Origin: Roseburia intestinalis L1-82
GTDB taxonomy: Bacteria > Bacillota > Clostridia > Lachnospirales > Lachnospiraceae
Length of the DNA: 64,000 nt
Assembly (NCBI RefSeq): GCF_900537995.1
Contig: NZ_LR027880.1
Coordinates: 4,429,349 to 4,493,348 of the forward strand
Direction of reading: 5' to 3'
The position numbers and the translations under genes were made by a program. Numbering within the stretch: position 1 is the stretch's first letter; every line of letters begins with the position of its first letter. Below are positions 48,531 through 57,394 of the stretch, in pieces. A model generated the notes under the pieces. It was not told the origin of the DNA and searched no databases. It saw only the letters and a program-made list of their open reading frames with translations.

Positions 48531-49565
48531 TTAAACCAACTGCAGAATTGATATTTTTTTATTTTTTGCCAGGTCATATCTGATTTCCGTCATCTGATTA
48601 TCCTGATCTAAGACAGCAACGACCGGACGGATAGAATTGTCCGTCTGGCATACAACGATTCCTGTTTCTCCTGTATTCAGCCGGATTTTCGTACCGACCG
48701 GATAATATGCAACTATTTTCTGTAATACTTTTACGATTTTTCGTTCAAATAAAAGATCTGCTGCCTCTATCATTGTCTCAAGTGCCTGCTGTACACTGAT
48801 TCTTTTGCATTCCATTCCGGAAATCATACAATCAAATGCATCACATACCTGCAATATATTACACTCGATATCTTTTGTTTTTTGTTTTAAAGGATAACCG
48901 GAACCGTCTTTTCTTTCGTGATGCGATAATACCATCTTTTTTGAAACAGGCGATATCCAGTCCTCACCTTCCAACGCTGAATATGCCAGTATTGTATGTT
49001 TTTTCAATTCAAATACTTCCGATGCCGGTCTGTTATCCATATCAAAATTAATATATGGAACCGTGATGTAACGCATACCAAGATCATGCAAAAGTGCCCC
49101 TATTGCAATATCAATATAAGATTCTTCTTTTACTTTTAACATTTTTGCAACCACCAAAGACAACATGGTCACAAGGACGGTATGCTCATAAAGACTTCCA
49201 TTGCGTTCTTCTATATCTATGACTTTTGGCTGTTCTTCTTCCGTTATTTCCCTGACAATTTCATTTGCAAGGTCCGTCATTTTGTTCAATGAATTTTTTC
49301 CATGGTAAATATGATTTTCCAGGATTTTTTGAACTTCACTGACATAATATTGTTTTCTCTCTTCACTGATAATAAAATGTGTTGTTTCAAAGGCTTCATA
49401 CGGATCTTCAATACATACGGTATCGATACCCAAAAAAGAAATAAGATCCAAATACTCCGGTTTTAACACTGTTCCACCGGAAATCAATATTTCTTTTTCT
49501 TTTGTTATAACCGGTTCCACCAGTGTTTCTCCGCCTACAAGTGATTTGACCTGCCGTATTCTCAT
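48531..49565 (-). CDS. HD-GYP domain protein (candidate c-di-GMP phosphodiesterase)
   Basis: The 344-residue protein has an N-terminal DUF3391-like part (residues 1-100). The HD-GYP domain then has ALLHDLGMRYITVPY and the signature HHERKDGSGYPLKQ near 230. HD-GYP enzymes hydrolyse cyclic di-GMP to GMP with a bimetal site, and the key His, Asp and GYP residues are present. A C-terminal segment of about 70 residues reads YYPVGTKIRLNTGETGIVVC. It lies between DUF3881 and DUF4446 on the same strand, probably one operon. Confidence 0.85.
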   Translation of the reverse strand: MRIRQVKSLVGGETLVEPVITKEKEILISGGTVLKPEYLDLISFLGIDTVCIEDPYEAFETTHFIISEERKQYYVSEVQKILENHIYHGKNSLNKMTDLANEIVREITEEEQPKVIDIEERNGSLYEHTVLVTMLSLVVAKMLKVKEESYIDIAIGALLHDLGMRYITVPYINFDMDNRPASEVFELKKHTILAYSALEGEDWISPVSKKMVLSHHERKDGSGYPLKQKTKDIECNILQVCDAFDCMISGMECKRISVQQALETMIEAADLLFERKIVKVLQKIVAYYPVGTKIRLNTGETGIVVCQTDNSIRPVVAVLDQDNQMTEIRYDLAKNKKISILQLV

Positions 49566-49592
49566 TATTTCTCCATAACTTTATTTCTCACA

Positions 49593-50114
49593 CTATTCCT
49601 CATCCGAATTTTTCAAATTACCATTCGGATCCATTGCACGTTTTAAAGCTTCCTGTTCTTCCTCTGATAAAACAATTACAGAATTACCATCAATAATTTC
49701 TTTAATATATGTATAGCAGCCCTCTCTGGTGTGCATTGCATTAATAATAAATCCATTATTGCGCATATCTAACATTGCAAGAGAAAAACTTAATTTTCCT
49801 CCCATCTCATGAAATGCATCATACTTGATCAAGCCCATCTTCTGATAGGTACGCTGCATATTTTTAGAGAGTACTTTAATATTGCTGTCATTTTCTTCAT
49901 TTGATTCTAACAGGAAATCAACCTGATCTAACCTTTGAATCAATGTATCTTCCAGTGTCTTTGCATCTTTTCCACTCATAAAAATGCGGTAATTCTTTTT
50001 TAATTTTTTCATCTGAACAATATTTACAATTGTTAATATAAATAAAATCAAAAGAACTCCACAAAGCCCTATAATAATATAATCTGAGTCAAACCCTAAA
50101 TATTTTGATATCAT
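49593..50114 (-). CDS. DUF4446 family membrane protein
   Basis: This protein of about 173 residues has one N-terminal membrane segment (YIIIGLCGVLLILFILTIVN), a short coiled coil (LIQRLDQVDFLLESN) and a conserved domain. The domain contains KYDAFHEMGGKLSFSLAMLD and GFIINAMHTREGCYTYIKEI, characteristic of DUF4446. It is common next to parB near Firmicutes origins; role unknown. The ATG at 50114 has AAAGG seven bases upstream and is preferred to the GTG at 50129. Confidence 0.85.
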   Translation of the reverse strand: MISKYLGFDSDYIIIGLCGVLLILFILTIVNIVQMKKLKKNYRIFMSGKDAKTLEDTLIQRLDQVDFLLESNEENDSNIKVLSKNMQRTYQKMGLIKYDAFHEMGGKLSFSLAMLDMRNNGFIINAMHTREGCYTYIKEIIDGNSVIVLSEEEQEALKRAMDPNGNLKNSDEE

Positions 50115-50161
50115 TATTTTACCTTTCACCTTTTAGAACAAATGTTCTGTATATGTATATT

Positions 50162-51088
50162 TTATGCAATTGTGCGGATCAGATCAATAATACGATCCAG
50201 TTCATCCATAGAATAATATTCTATTTCTATTTTTCCTTTTTGATCATCTTTTTTGTTGATAGCAACTTTTGTTCCAAGAATTGATTTCATCTTCTCCTCT
50301 AAATCATGATAAATTGCCTCCATTGCAGGATCTGAAACCTTTTTCTTTTCTACTGGAATATCTTTATTGTTTTGAATTTTCTTTACCAGTTTTTCTGTCT
50401 CACGCACGCTTAAATTTTCATCAAAAATTTTCTGTGCAGTTGCAAATTGTTTCTCCGCATCCTCAATTCCAAGCAGTGCTCTTGCATGGCCAGTTGTGAT
50501 CATATCATCGATTACCATCTGCTGAACACGTTCATCTAATTTTAAGAGCCTCATAGAATTTGTTACAGCGGTTCTGCTCTTAGAAACACGCTCCGCAACC
50601 TCATCCTGTTTTAAATGGAACTCTGTTAAAAGTCTTTTATATGCAAACGCTTCCTCGATTGGATTTAAGTTTTCTCTCTGTATATTTTCTACTAATGAAA
50701 TTTCTACAACTTCCTGATCGGTAAGATTCATGATCCGGACCGGAACTTCTTTTAATCCCGCAAGTTTTGCGGCTCTCCAACGTCGTTCCCCAGCAATAAT
50801 TTCATAATAATCCTTTTTATCCAATACAAGTAACGGCTGAAGCACTCCCACCTGCTTAATGGATTCTGATAAATCCACCAATGAATCCTCATCAAAGTTT
50901 TTTCTAGGCTGTTCTCTGTTTGGTTCCACTTTATTGATATTAACAAAGATTCCATCTGTCTCATTTTTTTCAGAACCAGCATTTACTTTTACCGTCTCAG
51001 TTTCTTTATTTGCATTTACTTTATTTGGAATCAATGAATCAATTCCCTGTCCCAGACCACGTTTTTTTGTTGCCATACTTTTATACAT
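50162..51088 (-). CDS. parB: chromosome partition protein ParB/Spo0J
   Basis: The 308-residue protein has the ParB CTPase fold (NREQPRKNFDEDSLVDLSES, EIIAGERRWRAAKLAGLKEV, ENIQRENLNPIEEA). The helix-turn-helix is LKQDEVAERVSKSRTAVTNS, and a C-terminal dimer domain follows. It loads at parS (four perfect sites nearby), slides as a clamp and recruits condensin. Its gene overlaps the end of parA. The start at 51088 has AAAGGA close by, while the family pattern MATKKRGLGQGIDSLI would also fit an ATG at 51076. Confidence 0.93.
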   Translation of the reverse strand: MYKSMATKKRGLGQGIDSLIPNKVNANKETETVKVNAGSEKNETDGIFVNINKVEPNREQPRKNFDEDSLVDLSESIKQVGVLQPLLVLDKKDYYEIIAGERRWRAAKLAGLKEVPVRIMNLTDQEVVEISLVENIQRENLNPIEEAFAYKRLLTEFHLKQDEVAERVSKSRTAVTNSMRLLKLDERVQQMVIDDMITTGHARALLGIEDAEKQFATAQKIFDENLSVRETEKLVKKIQNNKDIPVEKKKVSDPAMEAIYHDLEEKMKSILGTKVAINKKDDQKGKIEIEYYSMDELDRIIDLIRTIA

Positions 51089-51848
51089 TCTTCCTTTCCA
51101 TAACTTCTTTTGCTAACATGCGATAGCTTTCCGCTCCTGCTGACTTTGTATCATACATATTGATAGGCAGTCCGTGTGACGGTGCCTCTGCAAGACGGAT
51201 ATTTCTAGGTATTAATGTATCATAAATTTTGGTATCAAGATTTGTTCTTACGTTTTCTACAACCTGATTTGACAAATTTGTTCTTACATCATACATAGTA
51301 AACACAATACCATCAATGTGAAGTTCCGGATTTAATCTCTGCTGAACAAGATCAATGGTATGTATCAACTGACTGAGTCCTTCCAAAGCATAATATTCAC
51401 ACTGGATTGGAACAAGTACAGAATCTGCTGTGGTCATAGCATTAATTGTTAACATATTCAATGATGGTGGACAATCAATAATGATAAAATCATAATCATC
51501 ACGAACGTAATCTACAGCATTTTTCAAAATGTATTCTTTATCTTCAATGCCTAACAATTCAATCTCCGCCCCCGCAAGATTCACATTGGACGGTATAATC
51601 TTCATTCCATCCACTACAGTATCAACCATACTTTCCTTGATAGAACATTCATCAAGCATTAATTCATATACCGTGTTTTCCAGTTCATTTTTATTTACAC
51701 CTAATCCGCTTGTCATATTTCCCTGCGGATCAAGATCAATTGTTAAAACTTTTTTTCCTGCTTCAGCTAAGCAGGAAGCAAGGTTAATCGCCGTTGTTGT
51801 CTTACCTACACCGCCCTTTTGATTGGCGATTGCTATAATTCTGCTCAT
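51081..51848 (-). CDS. parA: chromosome partition ATPase ParA/Soj
   Basis: This protein of about 255 residues begins MSRIIAIANQKGGVGKTTTA with the deviant Walker A motif. Walker A' LTIDLDPQGNMTSGLG and Walker B FIIIDCPPSLNMLTINAMT follow. It binds DNA non-specifically as an ATP dimer and drives origin segregation with ParB; in B. subtilis it also controls DnaA. The ATG at 51848 has GAGG six bases before it. Longer starts to 51881 lie within the leader. The parAB operon faces away from the parS-rich gap. Confidence 0.93.
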   Translation of the reverse strand: MSRIIAIANQKGGVGKTTTAINLASCLAEAGKKVLTIDLDPQGNMTSGLGVNKNELENTVYELMLDECSIKESMVDTVVDGMKIIPSNVNLAGAEIELLGIEDKEYILKNAVDYVRDDYDFIIIDCPPSLNMLTINAMTTADSVLVPIQCEYYALEGLSQLIHTIDLVQQRLNPELHIDGIVFTMYDVRTNLSNQVVENVRTNLDTKIYDTLIPRNIRLAEAPSHGLPINMYDTKSAGAESYRMLAKEVMERKNV

Positions 51849-51916
51849 TATAATCCTCATTTCCTTCTTTATTGGTTTCATTATAGCACTTATATATATG
51901 CATTTCTATAAAAAAA

Positions 51917-51932
51917 TGTTTCACGTGAAACA
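51917..51932. promoter_or_regulatory. parS site 1
   Basis: TGTTTCACGTGAAACA is a perfect match to the bacterial parS consensus, in the parA leader about 70 bases upstream of the start. Confidence 0.95.
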
Positions 51933-52081
51933 TTTTGTGTATTTTTACTTCTAATATTTATTTCACATTTGAATAATTATATATTTTTTATTGGTTCTGG
52001 AGATTCTTTGTTTGATGCATAGCTTACTCAACATGAAATCTTCTATACTTTTATATGACAGATAAAATATCCAATAAATAA

Positions 52082-52097
52082 TGTTTCACGTGAAACA
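52082..52097. promoter_or_regulatory. parS site 2
   Basis: Perfect TGTTTCACGTGAAACA palindrome, 150 bases from site 1. Confidence 0.95.
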
Positions 52098-52167
52098 TCT
52101 GTGTATTGATTTCGTATTTAACAACTAAAATATATTTTACCTTTTATAATATTGGGTGGAATACTTT

Positions 52168-52380
52168 CATTTATGTATACTTTATCAGAATACTATTGTG
52201 TAATTATTCTATTTATATATAACTCTATTAGATATTATTGTGTAATTATTTTATTTATGTATACTCTATTAAAATATTAACGTGCTATAATTTTATTTTT
52301 ATTTACTCTATTGAAATATTAACGTGCTATAATTTCATTTTTATTTACTCTGCTAAATATTATCGTACAATAATTTTCAC
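52168..52380. repeat. degenerate tandem repeats of about 42 bp between parS sites
   Basis: Two adjacent 42-base units (52270-52311 and 52312-52353), each containing ATATTAACGTGCTATAATTT, are about 90 percent identical. More diverged units extend to both sides. The tract is extremely AT-rich and non-coding. Confidence 0.7.
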
Positions 52381-52411
52381 CATATAAACACTGACAAAAT
52401 CGAATATGCAA

Positions 52412-52427
52412 TGTTTCACGTGAAACA
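52412..52427. promoter_or_regulatory. parS site 3
   Basis: Perfect TGTTTCACGTGAAACA palindrome; the flanks (TATGCAA on the left, TTGCATA on the right) extend the dyad. Confidence 0.95.
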
Positions 52428-53523
52428 TTGCATATTCAATTTTATACTTATTTTAATTGGTTACATATTAAGCTTCACTCTCACGCTGCTTTCAATAAAC
52501 ACAATATTTTTACTTGCATCTTAATTTTATGCGTAGTCACAAATCTTGCGTATATTTTTTCCACCATATCATATTTCTATATTTTCAGTATTTTATAACT
52601 ATGAATCACTTTGATATTTTACAGTTATATAATATTAATTTTACTATTTTGGTGCATATTGCTTTCCAGTAAAATCATAATATTATGCACGATGAAAAAT
52701 ATCGTATTCTAATTTGCATAATATGCAAAATATACCATAATCTTAAACTTTATTGATTAAATACTGTTTCTTATTTTAAGCTATTTATACCTCTCCAATA
52801 TATACTTACTTGTTTTTACTTTGTAGTCATTTTATATTTTCCGTATTTTTATAATATTATTTTTTGTAATAATGTACCCCGATATAATAATTTATCATTT
52901 TATACTCTATCTCTGTTCTAATCTACTCAGCACAAAATCATTATTTTCGTTCATCTTTTAACTACCGGTTTTTTTATTTACAGAATAGAATTTTATAATC
53001 AATAGATTCTATACCTTACAGGTAAATCTTCTATTTTAGATGACACATTACACCACATTCCATAAACATATCTATTATTATAAATAAGAATATTTTTGAT
53101 AAAAAAGACATAAAATAAAAAGCTGCCTGTGCCCATTTTGTCAGTCTGGCAATCAGCCTGATTCAGTGCTATTTACAGTAAATTTTTTGTAAGGTACAAA
53201 TTCTACATTCATTGTTTAACTTTGATAGAAAATTAGTAAATCCTAGTTTACCCGTTTATTTACAGTGATATTTTTTCATGAATTAAATCACAAATAAGCA
53301 TCAAGTCAAAGCTTAATCATTATTGCTCTTCACATTACTCCAAGATAATCTGCATCAGGAAGATCATAGCAATCTTAATATTTATTAGATTTAATTCATT
53401 GCTATCAATTTTCTTATTTTAAGACAATGGAATAAAATATACAATTCTTTGTATATTTTTCAATAATAGAATGCACGCTCTGCAAACATTCTATTATCAT
53501 GAATCAAAAAAGTGTCGTTACAA
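52428..53523. other. AT-rich gene-free spacer
   Basis: No open frame with coding character, tRNA or clear terminator is visible over about 1.1 kb. It lies between parS sites 3 and 4 and may be kept open as a partition-complex loading region. Confidence 0.5.
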
Positions 53524-53539
53524 TGTTTCACGTGAAACA
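53524..53539. promoter_or_regulatory. parS site 4
   Basis: Perfect TGTTTCACGTGAAACA palindrome, within an extended dyad (CAATG left, CATTG right) just after the degU-like gene's 3' end. Confidence 0.95.
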
Positions 53540-53584
53540 TTGTAACGACACTTCAAATCATTACGTTAATTTATAATCAATTTC

Positions 53585-54226
53585 TTAGATGGTAATCAGG
53601 TTATTGCGAATCGCAAATACTGCTGCCTGTGTACGATCTGTTACTCCGATTTTTTTAAAGATATTAGAAACATGATTCTTCACAGTACGTTCGCTGATAT
53701 TCAAATGCTCTGCAATTTCTTTATTATAAGTTCCATAAGAAAGCATCTTTAAAACTTCCAGTTCTCTTCTGGTAAGACTTTCAATCTTACTGCTATCACT
53801 ATCCCGGTCAAGCATCTTGGAGTTTAAAACTGGTATTAAACTTGGCTGAATATAATCTTCTCCATTTACAACTGCTAAAATTGCTTTTTTCAATTCTGCA
53901 GACTCAGAATCTTTTAACAAATATCCATTTACTCCAATATCAACAGCCTTTAAAAGATACTCTACTTCATTGTGTACCGTTAATACCAACACCTTGACTT
54001 TCATTTTCATATCTTTCATTTTCTGAAGGACTTCCAGTCCATTCATATTTGGCATATTAATATCCAGTAATAAAATATCTGGTACAACTGTTTTTAATTT
54101 TTCAAGACAGTCTACTCCGTCACATGCTTCAGCAATAACTTCAAAATCACCTTCTAACTCCAGTAATTGTTTTAAACCTTCACGAATCATTGAATGATCA
54201 TCTGCTATCATAACTTTTACTGCCAT
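53585..54226 (-). CDS. NarL/LuxR-family response regulator (DegU-like)
   Basis: The 213-residue regulator has the receiver DD near 9-10, phosphoacceptor Asp55 in ILLLDINMPNMNG and a LuxR-type helix-turn-helix (LTRRELEVLKMLSYGTYNKE, ISERTVKNHVSNIFKKIGV). It is paired with the DegS-like kinase 15 bases upstream. DegSU systems in Firmicutes control secreted enzymes, motility and biofilm. Orthology to B. subtilis DegU is likely from kinase architecture but not proven. Confidence 0.9.
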   Translation of the reverse strand: MAVKVMIADDHSMIREGLKQLLELEGDFEVIAEACDGVDCLEKLKTVVPDILLLDINMPNMNGLEVLQKMKDMKMKVKVLVLTVHNEVEYLLKAVDIGVNGYLLKDSESAELKKAILAVVNGEDYIQPSLIPVLNSKMLDRDSDSSKIESLTRRELEVLKMLSYGTYNKEIAEHLNISERTVKNHVSNIFKKIGVTDRTQAAVFAIRNNLITI

Positions 54227-54241
54227 CTTTTATGTACCTCC

Positions 54242-55246
54242 CTATTCGGTAATCGGAACTTCAACCTGGATTTTCGTCCCCACATTTATTTTCGAATGAA
54301 TGTCTATTTTTCCAGATAAAAGGTATACCCTTTCTTTCATCATAGATAAACCAAATCCTGAATTATCGGCTTTACAACTACACTCCGTTTCTTCATATAC
54401 AAATCCCTTTCCATCATCCTCAATAGAAAGTATGATTGTTCCCGGTTGATAATTTAATACAACTTTTATTATGGAACAATCTGCATGGCGGATTGCGTTG
54501 CTGCATGCCTCCTGTATAATCCTTAACAATGTAATTCCAATAACAGGATTAATTTTATATGACTCACCGACTACAGAAAAATTTATCTTTTTTGTTTCAC
54601 TGCTCTCTAACTTCTCTAATGCACGTTCAATGGTAACTTCCAGGCCAATATCATCAAATGACATCGGTCGCAAATTATAAATCATGTTCCGTGTATCATT
54701 GATAATGTCCCGCAGCGTCTTAGACATGATATTTAATTCCAGTTTACACCGGACTTTATCCATATCAATCAACTTACTGCATAATTCAGTTTTATGAACC
54801 AGACTCGTCAGATTCTGCACGGTTGAATCATGCAATTCCCTTGATATACGCTGCCTCTCATTTTCCTGCGTCTCCAATAACTTGAGACGCAATATATCAT
54901 CACTGATATCTGAATCACTATCATTTATCTTCTGTTCTAATTCAGCGATTGCCTCATTTAATTCGTCCAACTTTGCAATGCAGGATACATATTCTTTTTT
55001 TTTGGTATCTAACTGTTCCTGTAAAAGCTTCTGCTGATCTTCTAAATGCTGGATCTGTTCTCTGCCCTTCGGATTAACATCCCTTGGACTAAATGATTCA
55101 TAATTTGAATCATTTTCCTCTTTTAAAAGCTTTATAAATGCCTTATTTTCCTTAATCTGCAATTCCAGTGCCTCGACTGACTTATGAATCTCTTCTTTAT
55201 TCGACATCAGCTCCGACTGAAATTTTTTTAAATACTCACTTATCAT
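54242..55246 (-). CDS. cytosolic sensor histidine kinase (DegS-like)
   Basis: The 334-residue kinase has no membrane segment. Residues 1-110 form a long coiled coil, followed by the HisKA_3 box ERQRISRELHDSTVQN with His139. The HATPase domain reads ACSNAIRHA, IEDDGKGF and GFGLSMMKERV. A soluble kinase with an N-terminal coiled coil and a LuxR-type partner is the DegS arrangement. It is divergent from the hydrolase gene at 55421. Confidence 0.9.
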   Translation of the reverse strand: MISEYLKKFQSELMSNKEEIHKSVEALELQIKENKAFIKLLKEENDSNYESFSPRDVNPKGREQIQHLEDQQKLLQEQLDTKKKEYVSCIAKLDELNEAIAELEQKINDSDSDISDDILRLKLLETQENERQRISRELHDSTVQNLTSLVHKTELCSKLIDMDKVRCKLELNIMSKTLRDIINDTRNMIYNLRPMSFDDIGLEVTIERALEKLESSETKKINFSVVGESYKINPVIGITLLRIIQEACSNAIRHADCSIIKVVLNYQPGTIILSIEDDGKGFVYEETECSCKADNSGFGLSMMKERVYLLSGKIDIHSKINVGTKIQVEVPITE

Positions 55247-55420
55247 ATACTTCCTTCGAACATACGTTTTATATTACATAAATAATAGACCATTTTTATT
55301 TTATACTAAATTTACATTATTGAAAAGATAAAATATAAAATTTATTTGTATAAGAAGACAAAAGCGGCTATAATATTATTATAAAAAAACGCCTGTTATT
55401 TGGCAGATATGGAGGCATTT

Positions 55421-56392
55421 ATGAATAAAAGTATGAAAAAAAACATCAGACACTTTTTTCTGTTAACTGCATTTGCCGCCGGAACCATCCATTTAGTAAA
55501 TCGTTTCATTGATTTTACAGCTTCAATGAAAAATATATTAAAGACGGAAAATGGTAATTTTTTTGATTGGAAGAATGGCAAAATATATTACACAAGACGT
55601 GGTTCCGGGACACCTGTTTTATTAATACATGATCTTAGTCCACTCAGTTCTTCTTATGAGTGGTGCCGTTATGCAAAGAAACTTGAAAAACAGCATACGG
55701 TATATACGATCGACCTCTTAGGCTGTGGACGTTCCGAGAAACCTTATCTGACCTACACCAACTATTTATATGTTCAGCTTATTACAGATTTTGTAAAAGA
55801 AGTTATCAAAGATGCCCCGACTGCAATTGCAACCGGTTCTTCTATTTCCTTTGTAACGTTGGCAGAAAACATGAATAATCATCTGTTCCATAAGATCATT
55901 GCGATCAATCCGCCAATGCCGGAAAAATTCAACCGCACACCGAGTAACTCTTCTACTTTAAAGAAGGCATTACTGGAAGTTCCTATTCTTGGAACATTTA
56001 TTTACAATGTAAAAACACATGAAAAAAATATCCAGAAATTATTTTATACAGAATATTTTAACAAACCGCAGCTTGCCTCTTCTAAAATGTTAGATGCTTA
56101 CTACGAAGCTTCCCACATGAATGGCAGCCACGGAAAATATTTAATGGCAAGCATTGAAGGCCAGTACATGGATAACTGTATTTTACATGCACTCAAGAAA
56201 CTTTCCATCCCTTTCTATGTTGTGGAAAGCAGAAGTAATCCGGATTCCGTTCAGATCGTAACAAGCTATGCAAAGCAAAGTTCCATGATTGAAACTGCCT
56301 ATATTTCCAATGTAAAACATCTTCCTCAGTTAGAGGCACCGGATAAATTGGCAGAAGTGATTCGTATGCTTTTCGAACGTGAAGAAAAATAA
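55421..56392 (+). CDS. membrane-anchored alpha/beta hydrolase
   Basis: The protein of about 323 residues has one N-terminal hydrophobic segment (FFLLTAFAAGTIHLVNRFI). The alpha/beta-hydrolase core has PVLLIHDLSPLSSSYEWCRY, then TIDLLGCGRSEKP, an unusual nucleophile region ATGSSISFVTL and a late His in KHLPQLEAPDKLAEVI. The elbow GSSIS differs from the usual GxSxG, so activity is uncertain. The ATG at 55421 has GGAGG five bases upstream; the TTG at 55400 is rejected. It is closed by a terminator at 56406. Confidence 0.8.
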   Translation: MNKSMKKNIRHFFLLTAFAAGTIHLVNRFIDFTASMKNILKTENGNFFDWKNGKIYYTRRGSGTPVLLIHDLSPLSSSYEWCRYAKKLEKQHTVYTIDLLGCGRSEKPYLTYTNYLYVQLITDFVKEVIKDAPTAIATGSSISFVTLAENMNNHLFHKIIAINPPMPEKFNRTPSNSSTLKKALLEVPILGTFIYNVKTHEKNIQKLFYTEYFNKPQLASSKMLDAYYEASHMNGSHGKYLMASIEGQYMDNCILHALKKLSIPFYVVESRSNPDSVQIVTSYAKQSSMIETAYISNVKHLPQLEAPDKLAEVIRMLFEREEK

Positions 56393-56405
56393 TACATGAA
56401 TATAC

Positions 56406-56444
56406 AAAAAAGTGACTGTCGGAATTTTTCACAGTCACTTTTTT
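56406..56444. terminator. bidirectional terminator
   Basis: AAAAAAGTGACTGT pairs with ACAGTCACTTTTTT around an 11-base loop, 14 bases after the hydrolase stop. Confidence 0.9.
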
Positions 56445-56473
56445 GATCAATAACACGATGCTTTCACGCAAAG

Positions 56474-56547
56474 TGTTTTTCTATTTATGACACTTTATTT
56501 TCTTACAAAATGTTTTTCTATTTATGACACTTTATTTTTTTACAAAA
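56474..56547. repeat. two tandem 37-bp repeats
   Basis: Units 56474-56510 and 56511-56547 begin TGTTTTTCTATTTATGACAC and differ by one base. They lie between the convergent hydrolase and rsmG genes. Confidence 0.85.
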
Positions 56548-56571
56548 TGTCTTTCTTTTACCCTTATTATT

Positions 56572-57288
56572 TTAGTGTAACGGCTCCTTTGTCGGAGTGC
56601 CGGCTTTCCTCGGATATGCTTTCGGTGTATGTTTTTCCTTATCGATCACAACAAAAGATCGTTTCTGCTCATACAGATCAAATTTATACACATCCGTCAC
56701 TTTTCCACCCAGAACGAAAACAGCTTTTTTTGCCTCTGCTACTTCTTCCTCAATACTGCCGGACTTATAGGAAATAAATTTTCCTCCAACCTTCACAAAT
56801 GGGATGCAGTATTCACTGAGTGAAGAAAGATTTGCAACCGCGCGGGAAACGCATACATCAAACTGTTCTCTGTAATCTTTATTTCTTCCCAGTTCTTCTG
56901 CTCTTGCATGAACGGCAGTAATATCTTTCAGTTCCAGTTCATCAATCACCTGGTTTAAAAACTTAATCCTTTTGTTTAAGGAATCGGCAAGCACTAACTC
57001 TAAATTTGGAAATGCAATCTTAAGTGGGATTCCCGGAAATCCTGCCCCGGTTCCAAGATCTAAAATTTTAGCATCAATTTTTAGATCATATACACGGCAC
57101 AAAGAAAGACTGTCTAAAAAATGTTTTTCTACCACCTCATCAAATTCCGTGATGGCGGTCAGATTCATTACCTTATTCGTTTCTACCAGAAGTTCATAGT
57201 ACTTAAGGAACTGACTGATCTGTTTCTCGTTCAACTCGATCTGAAGTTCTTTTAATCCATCTTTAAACTGTTCCAGATTATAACTCAT
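56572..57288 (-). CDS. rsmG: 16S rRNA (guanine-N7) methyltransferase RsmG
   Basis: The protein of about 238 residues has the SAM-binding motif KILDLGTGAGFPGIPLKI, then NLELVLADSLNKRIKFLNQV, and VSRAVANLSSLSEYC near the C-terminal third. These are standard for RsmG (GidB), which methylates G527 of 16S rRNA. The ATG at 57288 has GGAG six bases upstream. It follows mnmG on the same strand, the conserved origin-region order. Confidence 0.95.
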   Translation of the reverse strand: MSYNLEQFKDGLKELQIELNEKQISQFLKYYELLVETNKVMNLTAITEFDEVVEKHFLDSLSLCRVYDLKIDAKILDLGTGAGFPGIPLKIAFPNLELVLADSLNKRIKFLNQVIDELELKDITAVHARAEELGRNKDYREQFDVCVSRAVANLSSLSEYCIPFVKVGGKFISYKSGSIEEEVAEAKKAVFVLGGKVTDVYKFDLYEQKRSFVVIDKEKHTPKAYPRKAGTPTKEPLH

Positions 57289-57394
57289 TCTGATCTCCAT
57301 TCTCTCTTAGTATGCATATCCAACACTCATATCTCGATATACTTTTTTCTTTTATAAAATACCATTGCCGTTACAGATATGTTTCGTCTTTCTA

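Noticed and set aside
51940..53520. Small open frames or a CRISPR array in the AT-rich gap
   Set aside because: The repeats are adjacent degenerate 42-bp units with no spacers, and no frame shows a ribosome site or coding character. No cas gene is in the window.
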